DNA of 64,000 nt from Methylobacterium persicinum (GTDB lineage Bacteria > Pseudomonadota > Alphaproteobacteria > Rhizobiales > Beijerinckiaceae), in contig NZ_BPQX01000031.1 of NCBI RefSeq assembly GCF_022179525.1, forward strand, positions 1-64,000. The letters are read 5' to 3'. The stretch's first letter is position 1. The number at the start of each line of letters is the position of its first letter. The notes under the pieces were generated by a model that saw only the letters and a list, made by a program, of their open reading frames with translations, was not told where the DNA came from and made no database searches. Positions 26,670-35,643 of this stretch are shown here, one piece after another. The translations under genes and the position numbers were made by a program.

Positions 26670-27578
26670 CTAGACGCCCTGAATGTAGCGGTTGGCGACC
26701 ATCGACGCCGCGGTGCGGTTCTCGACGCCGAGCTTGGCGTAGATCGCTTCGAGATGCTTGGTCACGGTGCGGTGACTGAGGCCCAGAATCTCTCCGATAT
26801 CGCGGCTCGACTTGCCCTGGGATAGCCAGAACAGCACTTCGGCCTCGCGGGCTGTAATGGGCAAGTTCGCCCGTAGCCGGGCGAGGCTCAGCGCCGGATC
26901 GTCCTGCGACAGCCGCAGGAGGATCTCCTCGGCCGTCCCGCCGACGAAGCTCAGGCTGTGCGGCGGCCCGTTCGATCCCTTCAGCGTCACGGACCCGGTC
27001 GTCGTCCCAGCGATGCAGCCTCGCAGCCATGCGATGGCCGCGGGCGGCAGGGACAGGACGCCGTCGGGTGTCGCGGCCAGTTCGGCGATGAGCTGTCCGG
27101 CCTGGGGCGTGCACCACAACACCCGCCCGTCTGCGGAGACCGCCAGCAGGGTCCGGCCCATCGCATCGAGGGCGGTGCGGGCGCTGCGGGCGGAGCGCGC
27201 CCCGGCGAGATGGGTGCGGATGCGGGCCAGCAATTCGTCGGGGACGATGGGCTTCGTCACGTAATCGACGCCGCCCGCGTCGAGGCCCCGGACGATGTGC
27301 TCGGTCTCGCTGAGGCCGGTCATGAAGATCACCGGAACGCTGGCGAGATGCGGCTTGGCCTTGAGGCGGCGGCAGGTCTCGAAGCCGTCGAGGCCCGGCA
27401 TCACCGCGTCGAGCAGAATCACATCGGGGGTGACCTCATCGACGAGGGCGAGGGCGAGATCGCCCGCCACCGCGATCAGCACCGTCGCGCCGGACCGTTC
27501 GATCGCCTCCGTCAGGAAGCTCAGGGTCTCGGGCGAATCGTCGACGACGAGGATCACGTCGCCGCCGGACTCACTCAT
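26670..27578 (-). CDS. LuxR-family response regulator of the NCS1-kinase system
   Basis: 302 residues. A receiver domain (residues 8-125) has the acidic pair VVDDS, the phosphoacceptor Asp57 in VILLDAVMPGLDG, Thr in FMTGLSE and Lys in YVTKPIVP. A PAS-like middle region (residues 135-225) follows. A C-terminal LuxR helix-turn-helix (LPITAREAEVLFWLSQGKSS and then RTVTKHLEAIYAKLGVENRT) completes it. Its start overlaps the stop of the hybrid kinase gene by eight bases, so the two are cognate partners. The probable target is the divergent amide-transport operon, through the inverted repeat at 31131. Confidence 0.88.
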   Translation of the reverse strand: MSESGGDVILVVDDSPETLSFLTEAIERSGATVLIAVAGDLALALVDEVTPDVILLDAVMPGLDGFETCRRLKAKPHLASVPVIFMTGLSETEHIVRGLDAGGVDYVTKPIVPDELLARIRTHLAGARSARSARTALDAMGRTLLAVSADGRVLWCTPQAGQLIAELAATPDGVLSLPPAAIAWLRGCIAGTTTGSVTLKGSNGPPHSLSFVGGTAEEILLRLSQDDPALSLARLRANLPITAREAEVLFWLSQGKSSRDIGEILGLSHRTVTKHLEAIYAKLGVENRTAASMVANRYIQGV

Positions 27579-30500
27579 CGCCGGCGAGCTCCTTCAGTAC
27601 CGTCAGGTAGCGGCGCAGGTCGTAGCCGGCGATCAACCCGCGCATCTGCGCGACGAAGGCCGGGGGAACGGCGTCGTCCTCTTCCATCGCCGCGAGCTTC
27701 GCCTCGATGCCGCGGATATGCCCGATCCTGCCGAGGCGCAGCAGGTCTCCGACATGGACGGCGGCGGGGCGGGCCGCCGCGGGCGGGAGGTCCGCCTTCG
27801 CGGCCGGGCGAGGCCCCGCCGCCGTCTCCGTCCAGTCGAGGCGCAACAGGGCACCGGTCCGGTCCAGCACGTCGCGCAGGTCGAAGGGCTTGGTGAGGAT
27901 CGCGTCGTGGGGTGGGCTGTCGCCCCGCAGGGGGCCGAGTTCGTGGACGTTGGCGGACATCATCGCGATCGGCCCGGTATGGCCCCGCGCGCGCAGGGCC
28001 GTCGCCACGTCCCAGCCGCTCATGCCCGGCATCGCGATATCGAGGAGGATCAGGTCGATCCCCTCGGTATCCGTCGCCTCCGCGACGGCCGCGAGGCAGG
28101 CGGGTCCGGTCTCGGCCTCGCGCACCGTGAGCCCGCGCGGTTCCAGGATAGCCCGCATCAGGGTGCGGTGCGCGGTGTCGTCGTCGACCACGAGGACGGT
28201 CCTGCGCGGTCCCGCGTAACCGGGCTCCGGGCGGACCGGCGGTGCGGGAGCGGGCGTGAGCGCGGGTTGCGTCACCGCCGCGAGCATCAGGCGCAGGCGT
28301 GCCTGCGTCCCTCCCCCCGGGGCCGCCGTCAGCGAGATTTCCCCGCCGAGGAGTTGCGCCAGCAGGTTGGCGATGGTGAGCCCGAGGCCGGTTCCGGGCG
28401 TGCTGCGGGCAGCCGGTGTCGAGCCGCGCTCGAACGGCTCGAAGATCCGGGCGAGGTCCGCCTCCGGGATGCCGGGCCCCGTGTCACGGATCGTGAAGAC
28501 CGCGACCTGGCTGCGGTAGCTCAGGTCGAGGGACACGGTCCCGCGCGGCGTGAACTTGATGGCGTTCGACAGCAGGTTGAGAAGCACTTGGCGCAGGCGC
28601 TTCTCGTCGGTGGCGACGACCTGGGGCAGGGTCTCGGGGCGCGTGAAGCGGAAGTCGAGCCCGGCCTCACGGGCCTGGAGCCGGACCATGTCGGCGAGCT
28701 GGTCGAGGAAATCCGAAAGCCGGATCTCGTCGCGGTTGATCTGGAGACGGCCCGCTTCCATCCGCGAGATGTCGAGAAGCCCGTCGATCAGGCCCGAAAG
28801 GTGCTGGGCGCTGCGCCGGATCACCCGGATGCCGTTAAGGCGGGCCGCGGGGATCGTCGGGTCCGTCTCGAGGAGCTGAGCGTAGCCGAGCACGCTGGAA
28901 AGCGGGGTGCGCAACTCGTGGCTGAGGCCGACGACGTAACGGCTCTTGGCTTGGTTGGCGGCCTCGGCCCGCTCCTTGGCGTCCTGCAGCTTCGCGTCGG
29001 TCACCTTGTGCGCCGCGATCTCGGATTCGTAGAGGACGGTCTGGCGTCTCGTCTCGGCCTGGGCGACCCGCCGGCTTTCCTGCGCCAGCACGAACAGCCA
29101 CGCGACGACCCCGAGGATGACGACGAGGATGAAGAACACGCTGGTCAGCGCCGCCCGCAGGACCTCGCGGTGGTCCGGGTGGGCGATGCTCGCGCCCGCA
29201 TGCACGACGCCGAGGATCAGGCCGATCACCGCGCAGAGCGTCAGCATCACCGCCAGATAGCGGCCCAGCGGCGCACCGATCCAGGCGGCCGTGCGGCGCG
29301 GCAGGATGCGCCCGAGGGCGTCCTGCGCCTGGACCTCCAGCCGGCCGTGCGGCTTGCAGAGGTCGCCGCAGCGGGCGTCGAGGGAGCAGCAGAGCGAGCA
29401 GATCGGCGCGTCATAGGCCGGGCAATGAGCCATGTCCTCGCCCTCGAAGGGCAATTCGCAGACCCGGCAGGTGATCTCGCCCGCACCCCAGTCCCGGCGG
29501 GGCGGCCGGGCGAGGTACCAGCGCCCCCCCGTCGCCCAGGCGAAAGCGGGCGCCGCAACGAACGCGATGGCGAGCGTCAGCATCGGGGCGAAGGCCTGTG
29601 GCGCCGGGCCGAGCAGACCGAGGTGGAGCAGGCAGCTCGCCGCCAAGGCGAGCACCATCGCCCCGGTGCCGACCGGGTTGACCGCGTAGAGATGCGCCCG
29701 CTTGAACTCGATGCCGGGCGGCGACAGGCCCAGCGGCTTGTTGACGGCGAGGTCGGCGGCCAGCGCCCCAACCCAGGCCGAGACCACGCAGGCATAGAGC
29801 GGCAGGGTGCTTTCGATCGTCTTGTCGATGCCGAGCATCATCAGCAGCACGGCGATGGCGACGTTGAAGACGAGCCAAACGACCCGGCCCGGATGGCTGT
29901 GCGTGAGGCGCGAGAAGAAGTTCGACCACGCGATCGAGCCGGCATAGGCGTTGGTCAGGTTGATCTTGAGCTGCGAGACGAGGACGAAGGCCCCCATCAG
30001 CAGGAGCGCCGCCTGCCCGTTCCCGCCGGTCACGTAGCCGAACGCGACGCGGTACATCTGGGTCGGTTCGGCGGCCTTATCAGGCGGGACGCCGTGGGAC
30101 AGGGCGAGGACCGCGAGCCCCGCGCCGAGCAGGATTTTGACCATGCCGGGCAGGATCCAGCCGGCGCCCCCCGCCAGCACCGCCAGCCACCACGCCCGGT
30201 CGCGCCCGGCCGCCGGCTCCGGCACGAAGCGCAGGAAATCCACCTGCTCGCCCACCTGGGCCAGCAGGGCCAGCAGCACGCCGGTGGCGGCACCGAACCG
30301 CGTGAGGTCGAAGCCGTCCCCCCGCCCGTCGAGACCGGGGAACGCGGCCAGCGCCCGGAGCGCCGCAGGATCCTGGACGGCGATGCAGATGACAGGCAGC
30401 AGGCCGAGGGCGAGCCAGAGGGGCTGCGTCCAGATCTGGATCCGGCTGATCAGGCGGATGCCGTAGGCTACCAGCGGGATCACGGCGCTCGCGCAGACGA

Positions 30501-30960
30501 GATAGCCGATCCAGAGCGGCAACCCGAGGCAGAGCTGCAGCGCCAGCGCCATGATCGCCGCCTCGATGGCGAAGAATAGGAAGGTGAAGCTCGCGTAGAT
30601 CAGCGACGTCACCGTCGAGCCGAGGTAGCCGAAGCCCGCCCCGCGGGTGAGCAGATCCATGTCGACGCCGTAGCGGGCGGCATAGGTGGTGATCGGCGCG
30701 GCGGTGGCGAAGATGATCAGGCCGACGACGAGGATCGCCGCCAGGGCGTTGACGAAGCCCGCGGTGAGAACGAGCGTGCCGCCGATTGCCTCCAGCGCCA
30801 GGAACGAGACCGAGCCGAGCGCGGTCTGCGCGACTTCGAATCCCGACCAGCGCCGCGCCTTCTTGGCCGTGAAGCGGAGCGCGTAATCCTCGAGGGTCTC
30901 ATCCGCGACGAAGCGATTGTAATCGCGCCGGATCGGGATGATGCGCTGCGGGCCGCTCAT
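27571..30960 (-). CDS. NCS1 permease-histidine kinase-receiver fusion (transporter-like sensor kinase)
   Basis: 1129 residues from the ATG at 30960 (MSGPQRIIPIRRDYNRFVAD). Residues 20-485 form a 12-helix nucleobase/allantoin-type NCS1 permease domain, with the FNxFVAD-like entry and the segment TALGSVSFLALEAIGG. Residues 498-535 hold eight Cys in the order C-x2-C-x11-C-x7-C-x2-C-C-x5-C-x3-C, a zinc- or cluster-binding module. Two further helices and a coiled coil precede HisKA (His681 in GLSHELRTPLSS), the ATPase domain (NLLSNAIKF, DTGPGIP, GTGLGLTIA) and a receiver (Asp974 in LILLDIAMPGMSG). The closest concept is CbrA-type transporter-kinases, which use an SLC5 domain instead. Confidence 0.88.
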   Translation of the reverse strand: MSGPQRIIPIRRDYNRFVADETLEDYALRFTAKKARRWSGFEVAQTALGSVSFLALEAIGGTLVLTAGFVNALAAILVVGLIIFATAAPITTYAARYGVDMDLLTRGAGFGYLGSTVTSLIYASFTFLFFAIEAAIMALALQLCLGLPLWIGYLVCASAVIPLVAYGIRLISRIQIWTQPLWLALGLLPVICIAVQDPAALRALAAFPGLDGRGDGFDLTRFGAATGVLLALLAQVGEQVDFLRFVPEPAAGRDRAWWLAVLAGGAGWILPGMVKILLGAGLAVLALSHGVPPDKAAEPTQMYRVAFGYVTGGNGQAALLLMGAFVLVSQLKINLTNAYAGSIAWSNFFSRLTHSHPGRVVWLVFNVAIAVLLMMLGIDKTIESTLPLYACVVSAWVGALAADLAVNKPLGLSPPGIEFKRAHLYAVNPVGTGAMVLALAASCLLHLGLLGPAPQAFAPMLTLAIAFVAAPAFAWATGGRWYLARPPRRDWGAGEITCRVCELPFEGEDMAHCPAYDAPICSLCCSLDARCGDLCKPHGRLEVQAQDALGRILPRRTAAWIGAPLGRYLAVMLTLCAVIGLILGVVHAGASIAHPDHREVLRAALTSVFFILVVILGVVAWLFVLAQESRRVAQAETRRQTVLYESEIAAHKVTDAKLQDAKERAEAANQAKSRYVVGLSHELRTPLSSVLGYAQLLETDPTIPAARLNGIRVIRRSAQHLSGLIDGLLDISRMEAGRLQINRDEIRLSDFLDQLADMVRLQAREAGLDFRFTRPETLPQVVATDEKRLRQVLLNLLSNAIKFTPRGTVSLDLSYRSQVAVFTIRDTGPGIPEADLARIFEPFERGSTPAARSTPGTGLGLTIANLLAQLLGGEISLTAAPGGGTQARLRLMLAAVTQPALTPAPAPPVRPEPGYAGPRRTVLVVDDDTAHRTLMRAILEPRGLTVREAETGPACLAAVAEATDTEGIDLILLDIAMPGMSGWDVATALRARGHTGPIAMMSANVHELGPLRGDSPPHDAILTKPFDLRDVLDRTGALLRLDWTETAAGPRPAAKADLPPAAARPAAVHVGDLLRLGRIGHIRGIEAKLAAMEEDDAVPPAFVAQMRGLIAGYDLRRYLTVLKELAGDE

Positions 30961-31130
30961 CGCCCGCCGATCCGGCCCCGGCCGCTGCCGACTGGCCATG
31001 CGGAAGCGACCGCGCGTGACCTGCACCGCACGGCGCCATGCGCTCCTGCGCGACTGGGATTCCCGACCCTGAGCGCCATCGGTCCCTGGACTAGACGGTT
31101 CGACGGTGCCGGAGAGGCAAGAGCCCGGCC

Positions 31131-31148
31131 ATACGCAAAACAGCGTAT
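31131..31148. promoter_or_regulatory. Operator candidate ATACGC-AAAACA-GCGTAT
   Basis: Perfect 6-bp inverted arms with a 6-bp spacer, 87 bp before the UrtA-like gene and 171 bp before the divergent NCS1-kinase gene. Symmetry and length suit a dimeric LuxR/NarL-type response regulator, and the regulator gene at 26670 is the obvious candidate. The assignment of the protein is inference. Confidence 0.6.
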
Positions 31149-31234
31149 ATGCCGCACCGCGGCGACCGCCCTAGCCTGCACCGGTCGATCCGGAGGCCGC
31201 CTCTCAAGGCCCCGGACGCAACCGGGGCAGGCAC

Positions 31235-32503
31235 ATGGCAGACGACACCGACACCGGCGCGGATCACGGCTTGCGGTCACCGTTGCGGCGCAGGCTGCTC
31301 ATGGGGCTGGCAGGCGCCCCGGCGCTGGCGCTGATGCCGCGCACCGCCTGGGCGGCGGCCCCGACCTCGGCGGTCAACACCACCGGGCTCGCGGTGACCG
31401 ACAGCGAGGTGACGGTCGGCATCCTGCACTCGATCACCGGCACGATGGCGATTTCCGAAACCGGCGCGCAGGAAGCGGAAAAGCTCGCGATCCAGCAGAT
31501 CAACGATGCCGGCGGCGTGCTCGGCCGCAAGATCAAGATCATCCAGGAGGACGGCGCCTCCGACTGGCCGACCTTCGCCGAGAAGGCGAAGAAGCTCCTC
31601 GTCAACGACCATTGCGCCGCCGTGATGGGCTGCTGGACCTCAGCCTCGCGCAAGGCGGTTCTGCCGGTCTTCGAACAGTATAACGGGCTCCTGTACTACC
31701 CGACCTTCTATGAGGGCCTGGAGCAGTCCAAGAACGTCTTCTACACCGGACAGGAGGCGACGCAGCAGATCCTCGCCGGCCTCGACTGGGTCCACAAGGA
31801 GAAGGGCGGCGACAGCTTCTACTTCATCGGCTCGGACTACATCTGGCCGCGCACCTCCAACAAGATCGCCCGCAAGCACGTCGAGAACGTGCTCAAGGGC
31901 AAGGTCGTCGGCGAGGAGTACTTCCCCCTCGGCCATACCCAGTTCAACTCGGTGATCAACAAGATCAAGCTGACGAAGCCCAAGGTGATCTTCGCCGACG
32001 TGGTCGGCGGCTCGAACGTGGCGTTCTACAAGCAGCTCAAGGCGGCCGGCATCGACCTGTCGAAGCAGGTGCTGATGACGATCTCGGTGACGGAAGACGA
32101 GATCGACGGCATCGGCGGCGAGAACATCGCCGGGGCCTATGCCTGCATGAAGTATTTCCAGTCGATCGAGAATGAGAACAACAAGGCGTTCGTCGCGGCC
32201 TTCAAGAAGATGTGGGGCGAGAAGACCGTCATCGGCGACGTGACGCAGGCGGCCTATCTCGGGCCATACCTCTGGAAGATGGCCTGCGAGAAGGCCGGCT
32301 CGTTCGACGTCGACAAGGTCGTGGCCGCCTCGCCGGGCATCGAGTTCAAGGGCGCGCCCGAAGGCTACGTCAGGATCGACGAGAACCATCACCTCTGGTC
32401 GAAAACCCGGGTCGGCCGGGCCAAGACCGACGGCCAGTTCGAGATCGTCTACACCAGTCCGGAACTGATCAAGCCGGACCCGTTCCCGAAGGGGTATCAG
32501 TAG
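31235..32503 (+). CDS. urtA: UrtA/FmdD-type urea or short-chain amide binding protein
   Basis: 422 residues. An Arg-rich N-terminus (SPLRRRLLMGLAG) and AWAA cleavage region suggest Tat or Sec export. The mature protein starts near VTVGILHSITGTMAISE, which with EDGASDWPTFAEKAKKLL and GCWTSASRKAVLPVFE is the signature of the UrtA branch of leucine-type binding proteins. The branch binds urea or, in FmdD of Methylophilus, short-chain amides such as formamide. The operon context (formamidase and aliphatic amidase downstream) points to amides, while the sequence alone says urea-type. The gene is first of the operon, divergent from the NCS1 kinase. Confidence 0.85.
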   Translation: MADDTDTGADHGLRSPLRRRLLMGLAGAPALALMPRTAWAAAPTSAVNTTGLAVTDSEVTVGILHSITGTMAISETGAQEAEKLAIQQINDAGGVLGRKIKIIQEDGASDWPTFAEKAKKLLVNDHCAAVMGCWTSASRKAVLPVFEQYNGLLYYPTFYEGLEQSKNVFYTGQEATQQILAGLDWVHKEKGGDSFYFIGSDYIWPRTSNKIARKHVENVLKGKVVGEEYFPLGHTQFNSVINKIKLTKPKVIFADVVGGSNVAFYKQLKAAGIDLSKQVLMTISVTEDEIDGIGGENIAGAYACMKYFQSIENENNKAFVAAFKKMWGEKTVIGDVTQAAYLGPYLWKMACEKAGSFDVDKVVAASPGIEFKGAPEGYVRIDENHHLWSKTRVGRAKTDGQFEIVYTSPELIKPDPFPKGYQ

Positions 32504-32533
32504 TCGCACAAGACGCGCGCTTCCCATACGCGC

Positions 32534-32655
32534 CCTCATCATGAGGTGCAGGGCGATCAGCGATCGCCCTGCCTCGAAGAAGCTCTCCAGGGCCCGCGCG
32601 AAATCTGGAGCCCTCCTTCGAGGCCTCCGCTGCGCTCCGGCACCTCAGGATGAGG
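32534..32655. repeat. Inverted repeat family 2, copy 2 (about 122 bp)
   Basis: Begins CCTCATCATGAGGTGC and ends GCACCTCAGGATGAGG is replaced here by CGGCACCTCAGGATGAGG, with internal TCTGGAGCCCTCCTTCGAGG. Same layout as the copy at 12009. It lies inside the importer operon, between the binding-protein gene and the first permease gene, where an RNA hairpin could lower expression of downstream genes relative to the binding protein. Confidence 0.85.
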
Positions 32656-32722
32656 TGACCTGAGTGGGATCACGGGCCTCCGCCGCCGGCGGAGTTCATC
32701 TCTGATCGGAGAGACTGAGGCC

Positions 32723-33649
32723 ATGCTCGGCGATTATTCCTTCAGCGATCTCGGCGCGATCTTCGCCATGCAGGGCTTCGCCGGCCTGATTCTGTTCTCC
32801 GTCTACCTGCTGATGGCGCTGGGGCTCGCGATCATCTTCGGCCAGATGGGCGTGATCAACATGGCCCACGGGGAGTTCATGATCCTCGGCGCCTACGTCA
32901 CCTACCTCTGCTCGACCTTCTTCCAGACCTACCTGCCGGCCTTGTTCCCGATCTACTTCTTCATCGCGATGGGGCTGGCGTTCCTCGCCTCCGGCGCCCT
33001 GGGGATGCTGGTGGAATGGGGCCTGATCCGGTTCCTCTACAAGCGCCCGCTGGACACCCTGCTCGCCACCTGGGGCCTCTCGCTGATCCTCCAGCAGGCC
33101 TACCGCTCGATCTTCGGCGCGCGCGAGGTCGGCGTCGAGCTGCCCTCCTGGCTGATCGGCTCGGTGCAGGTCACCGACACGATCGAGATCCCGATCAACG
33201 GCTTGTTCGTCATGGGCGTGACCATCCTCATCACGGTCTGCGTCGCGCTGCTGATCTTCCGCTCGCGCTTCGGCCAGCAGGTCCGGGCGGTGATGGCGAA
33301 CCGGGCCATGGCGGGGGCGGTCGGCATCGATACCGAGAAGGTCGACCGCTACACCTTCGGCCTCGGCTGCGGCATCGCCGGCATCGCCGGCTCGGCCTTC
33401 ACGATGATCGGCTCGACGGGGCCGACCTCGGGCCAGCTCTACATCGTCGACACCTTCCTGATCGTCGTGTTCGGCGGCGCCGCGAGCCTCGTCGGCACCA
33501 TCGCCTCGGCCTTCTCGATCTCCCAGACGCAATCGACCCTCGAGTTCTTCCTCTCCGGCTCGATGGCCAAGGTGATCACCCTGCTCGCGGTGGTCGGCAT
33601 CCTGATGTTGCGGCCTCAGGGCCTCTTCACCCTCAAGGTCCGGCGCTGA
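32723..33649 (+). CDS. urtB: UrtB-type branched-chain/urea ABC permease
   Basis: 308 residues, with about eight hydrophobic helices. The motif INMAHGEFMILGAY is the well-known LivH/UrtB signature, and RSRFGQQVRAVMANRAMAGAVGID is the EAA-like loop that contacts the ATPase. Belongs with the UrtC, UrtD and UrtE genes immediately downstream. It forms the heterodimeric membrane channel with UrtC. Confidence 0.9.
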   Translation: MLGDYSFSDLGAIFAMQGFAGLILFSVYLLMALGLAIIFGQMGVINMAHGEFMILGAYVTYLCSTFFQTYLPALFPIYFFIAMGLAFLASGALGMLVEWGLIRFLYKRPLDTLLATWGLSLILQQAYRSIFGAREVGVELPSWLIGSVQVTDTIEIPINGLFVMGVTILITVCVALLIFRSRFGQQVRAVMANRAMAGAVGIDTEKVDRYTFGLGCGIAGIAGSAFTMIGSTGPTSGQLYIVDTFLIVVFGGAASLVGTIASAFSISQTQSTLEFFLSGSMAKVITLLAVVGILMLRPQGLFTLKVRR

Positions 33650-33663
33650 GGATCTTTTTCAAG

Positions 33664-34848
33664 ATGACCAACCCCGTCCAGACCCTCACCAAATCCGTCA
33701 CCGTCAACGACAACCCGTTCATGAAGCCGGTGGAGTGGCTGAGCCTCCTCCTCCTGGCCGGGGTGATCCTGGTGGTCCTGCCGCTGGCGCTCGACGGCTT
33801 CCGCCTCAACCTCGTCGGCAAGTACCTGACCTACGCCTTCGTGGCGCTGGGGCTCGTGATCTGCTGGGGCTACGCCGGCATCCTGTCGCTGGGCCAGGGC
33901 GTCTTCTTCGGGTTGGGCGGCTACTGCATGGCGATGTACTTGAAGCTGGAAGCTTCGAGCGTCGCCAACACCAAGATCCAGTCGACGCCGGGCATCCCGG
34001 ACTTCATGGACTGGAACCAGATCACGGCGCTCCCCTGGTTCTGGCAGCCGTTCAAGAGCCTGCCGCTGACGCTGATCCTGGTCATCGCGGTGCCGGTCCT
34101 GTTCGCGATGCTGATCTCCTTCGCGATGTTCAAGCGCCGGGTCGGCGGCACCTACTTCGCCATCATCACCCAGGCCATCGCCGCGATCCTGACGATCCTG
34201 ATCGTCGGCCAGCAGGGCTATACCGGCGGCATCAACGGCATCACCGACCTGCGCACCCTCCACGGCTGGGACATCCGCACCGACAGCGCGAAGTCCATCC
34301 TCTACTTCATCAACGGCGGCCTGCTGATCGCCTGCATCCTGGCGGCACAGTACGTGAAGAAGTCGAAGCTCGGCCGCATCCTCGTCGCCATGCGCGACAA
34401 GGAGGACCGGGTGCGCTTCTCCGGCTACTCGGTGGCGGGGTTCAAGGTCTTCGCCTTCTGCTTGGCGGCAGCCTTCGCGGCGATCGGCGGGGCGATGTTC
34501 ACCCTCCAGGTCGGGTTCATGTCGCCCTCCTTCGTCGGCATCGTGCCATCGATCGAGATGGTGATCTACGCCGCGGTCGGCGGGCGCCTGTCCCTGTTCG
34601 GCGCGGTGTGGGGCACGCTGCTGGTCAACTGGGCCAAGACCACCTTCTCCGAGAGTTTTCCGGATCTTTGGCTGTTCGGCCTCGGCGCCCTGTTCATCGC
34701 GGTGGTGCTGGCCTTCCCGAACGGCCTCGCCGGGATCTGGCGGGAGCACATCGAGCCCCGCCTCACCCGCCGCGCGAAGGGCCTGCGGGCCCCCGCCCCC
34801 GCCATCGCCCCGCCTCAGAATGCGCCCGCCGGCGCCCCGGCCGAGTGA
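33664..34848 (+). CDS. urtC: UrtC-type ABC permease
   Basis: 394 residues. Helices include LSLLLLAGVILVVLPLALDG and the segment GYAGILSLGQGVFFGLGGYC, the LivM/UrtC signature. The EAA-like loop is RILVAMRDKEDRVRFSGYSV. The insertion after the fourth helix (STPGIPDFMDWNQI) is typical of UrtC and absent from LivM. A Pro/Ala-rich tail follows. The gene starts 14 bp after the UrtB stop. Confidence 0.9.
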   Translation: MTNPVQTLTKSVTVNDNPFMKPVEWLSLLLLAGVILVVLPLALDGFRLNLVGKYLTYAFVALGLVICWGYAGILSLGQGVFFGLGGYCMAMYLKLEASSVANTKIQSTPGIPDFMDWNQITALPWFWQPFKSLPLTLILVIAVPVLFAMLISFAMFKRRVGGTYFAIITQAIAAILTILIVGQQGYTGGINGITDLRTLHGWDIRTDSAKSILYFINGGLLIACILAAQYVKKSKLGRILVAMRDKEDRVRFSGYSVAGFKVFAFCLAAAFAAIGGAMFTLQVGFMSPSFVGIVPSIEMVIYAAVGGRLSLFGAVWGTLLVNWAKTTFSESFPDLWLFGLGALFIAVVLAFPNGLAGIWREHIEPRLTRRAKGLRAPAPAIAPPQNAPAGAPAE

Positions 34849-34855
34849 GGATGCC

Positions 34856-35641
34856 ATGAACGCCGCGATCCTCTCCTCCCCCGTGGTCGGCGCCGAGGCC
34901 GCGCCGCCCGACCATCTCCTCGCCGTCGAGGCGCTGACGGTGTCCTTCGACGGGTTCAAGGCGGTGAACGACGTGTCGTTCTACGTCGAACCCGACGAGA
35001 TCCGGGTGATCATCGGCCCGAACGGCGCCGGCAAGACCACGGTGCTCGACCTGATCTGCGGGCGCACCCGGGCCAGCGCCGGCTCGATCAAGTACAAGGG
35101 CCAGGAGCTGACGAAGCTCTCCGAGAGCGCCATCGTCCAGGCCGGCGTCGGCCGCAAGTTCCAGACACCGTCGATCTACGACGACCTGACGGTGTTCGAG
35201 AACCTGGAGATTTCGTTCCCCCGGGGCCGCTCGGTCTTCGGCGCCCTTACGTTCAAGCGCGACGCCGAGGTCAGGGACCGCATCCACGCCATCGCCGAGA
35301 CGATCTTCCTGAAGGACCAGCTCCGGGAGCGGGCCGAGTTCCTGAGCCACGGCCAGAAGCAGTGGCTGGAGATCGGCATGCTGCTGATCCAGGACCCGGA
35401 ACTCCTGATGCTCGACGAGCCGGTGGCCGGGATGAGCGTCGGCGAGCGGATCAAGACCGCCGAACTGCTCAACCAGATTATCAAGGGCCGCTCGGTGCTG
35501 GTGATCGAGCACGACATGAAGTTCGTCGAGGACATCGCCCACCGGGTGACCGTCCTGCACCAGGGCAAGGTGCTCTCCGAAGGCTCGATGGAGCGGGTCA
35601 AGACCGACCCGAAGGTCATCGAAGTATATCTGGGACATTGA
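34856..35641 (+). CDS. urtD: UrtD-type ABC ATPase
   Basis: 261 residues. Walker A GPNGAGKTT, signature LSHGQKQWLEIGM (the UrtD variant with HGQKQ in place of SGGQ) and Walker B ELLMLDEPVAGM. The start at 34856 is eight bases after the UrtC stop. Hydrolyses ATP at the cytoplasmic face of the importer. Confidence 0.9.
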   Translation: MNAAILSSPVVGAEAAPPDHLLAVEALTVSFDGFKAVNDVSFYVEPDEIRVIIGPNGAGKTTVLDLICGRTRASAGSIKYKGQELTKLSESAIVQAGVGRKFQTPSIYDDLTVFENLEISFPRGRSVFGALTFKRDAEVRDRIHAIAETIFLKDQLRERAEFLSHGQKQWLEIGMLLIQDPELLMLDEPVAGMSVGERIKTAELLNQIIKGRSVLVIEHDMKFVEDIAHRVTVLHQGKVLSEGSMERVKTDPKVIEVYLGH

Positions 35642-35643
35642 CG

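Noticed and set aside
27295-30579. 1094-codon open frame on the plus strand
   Set aside because: Antisense shadow of the kinase and regulator genes, whose motifs are complete on the minus strand.
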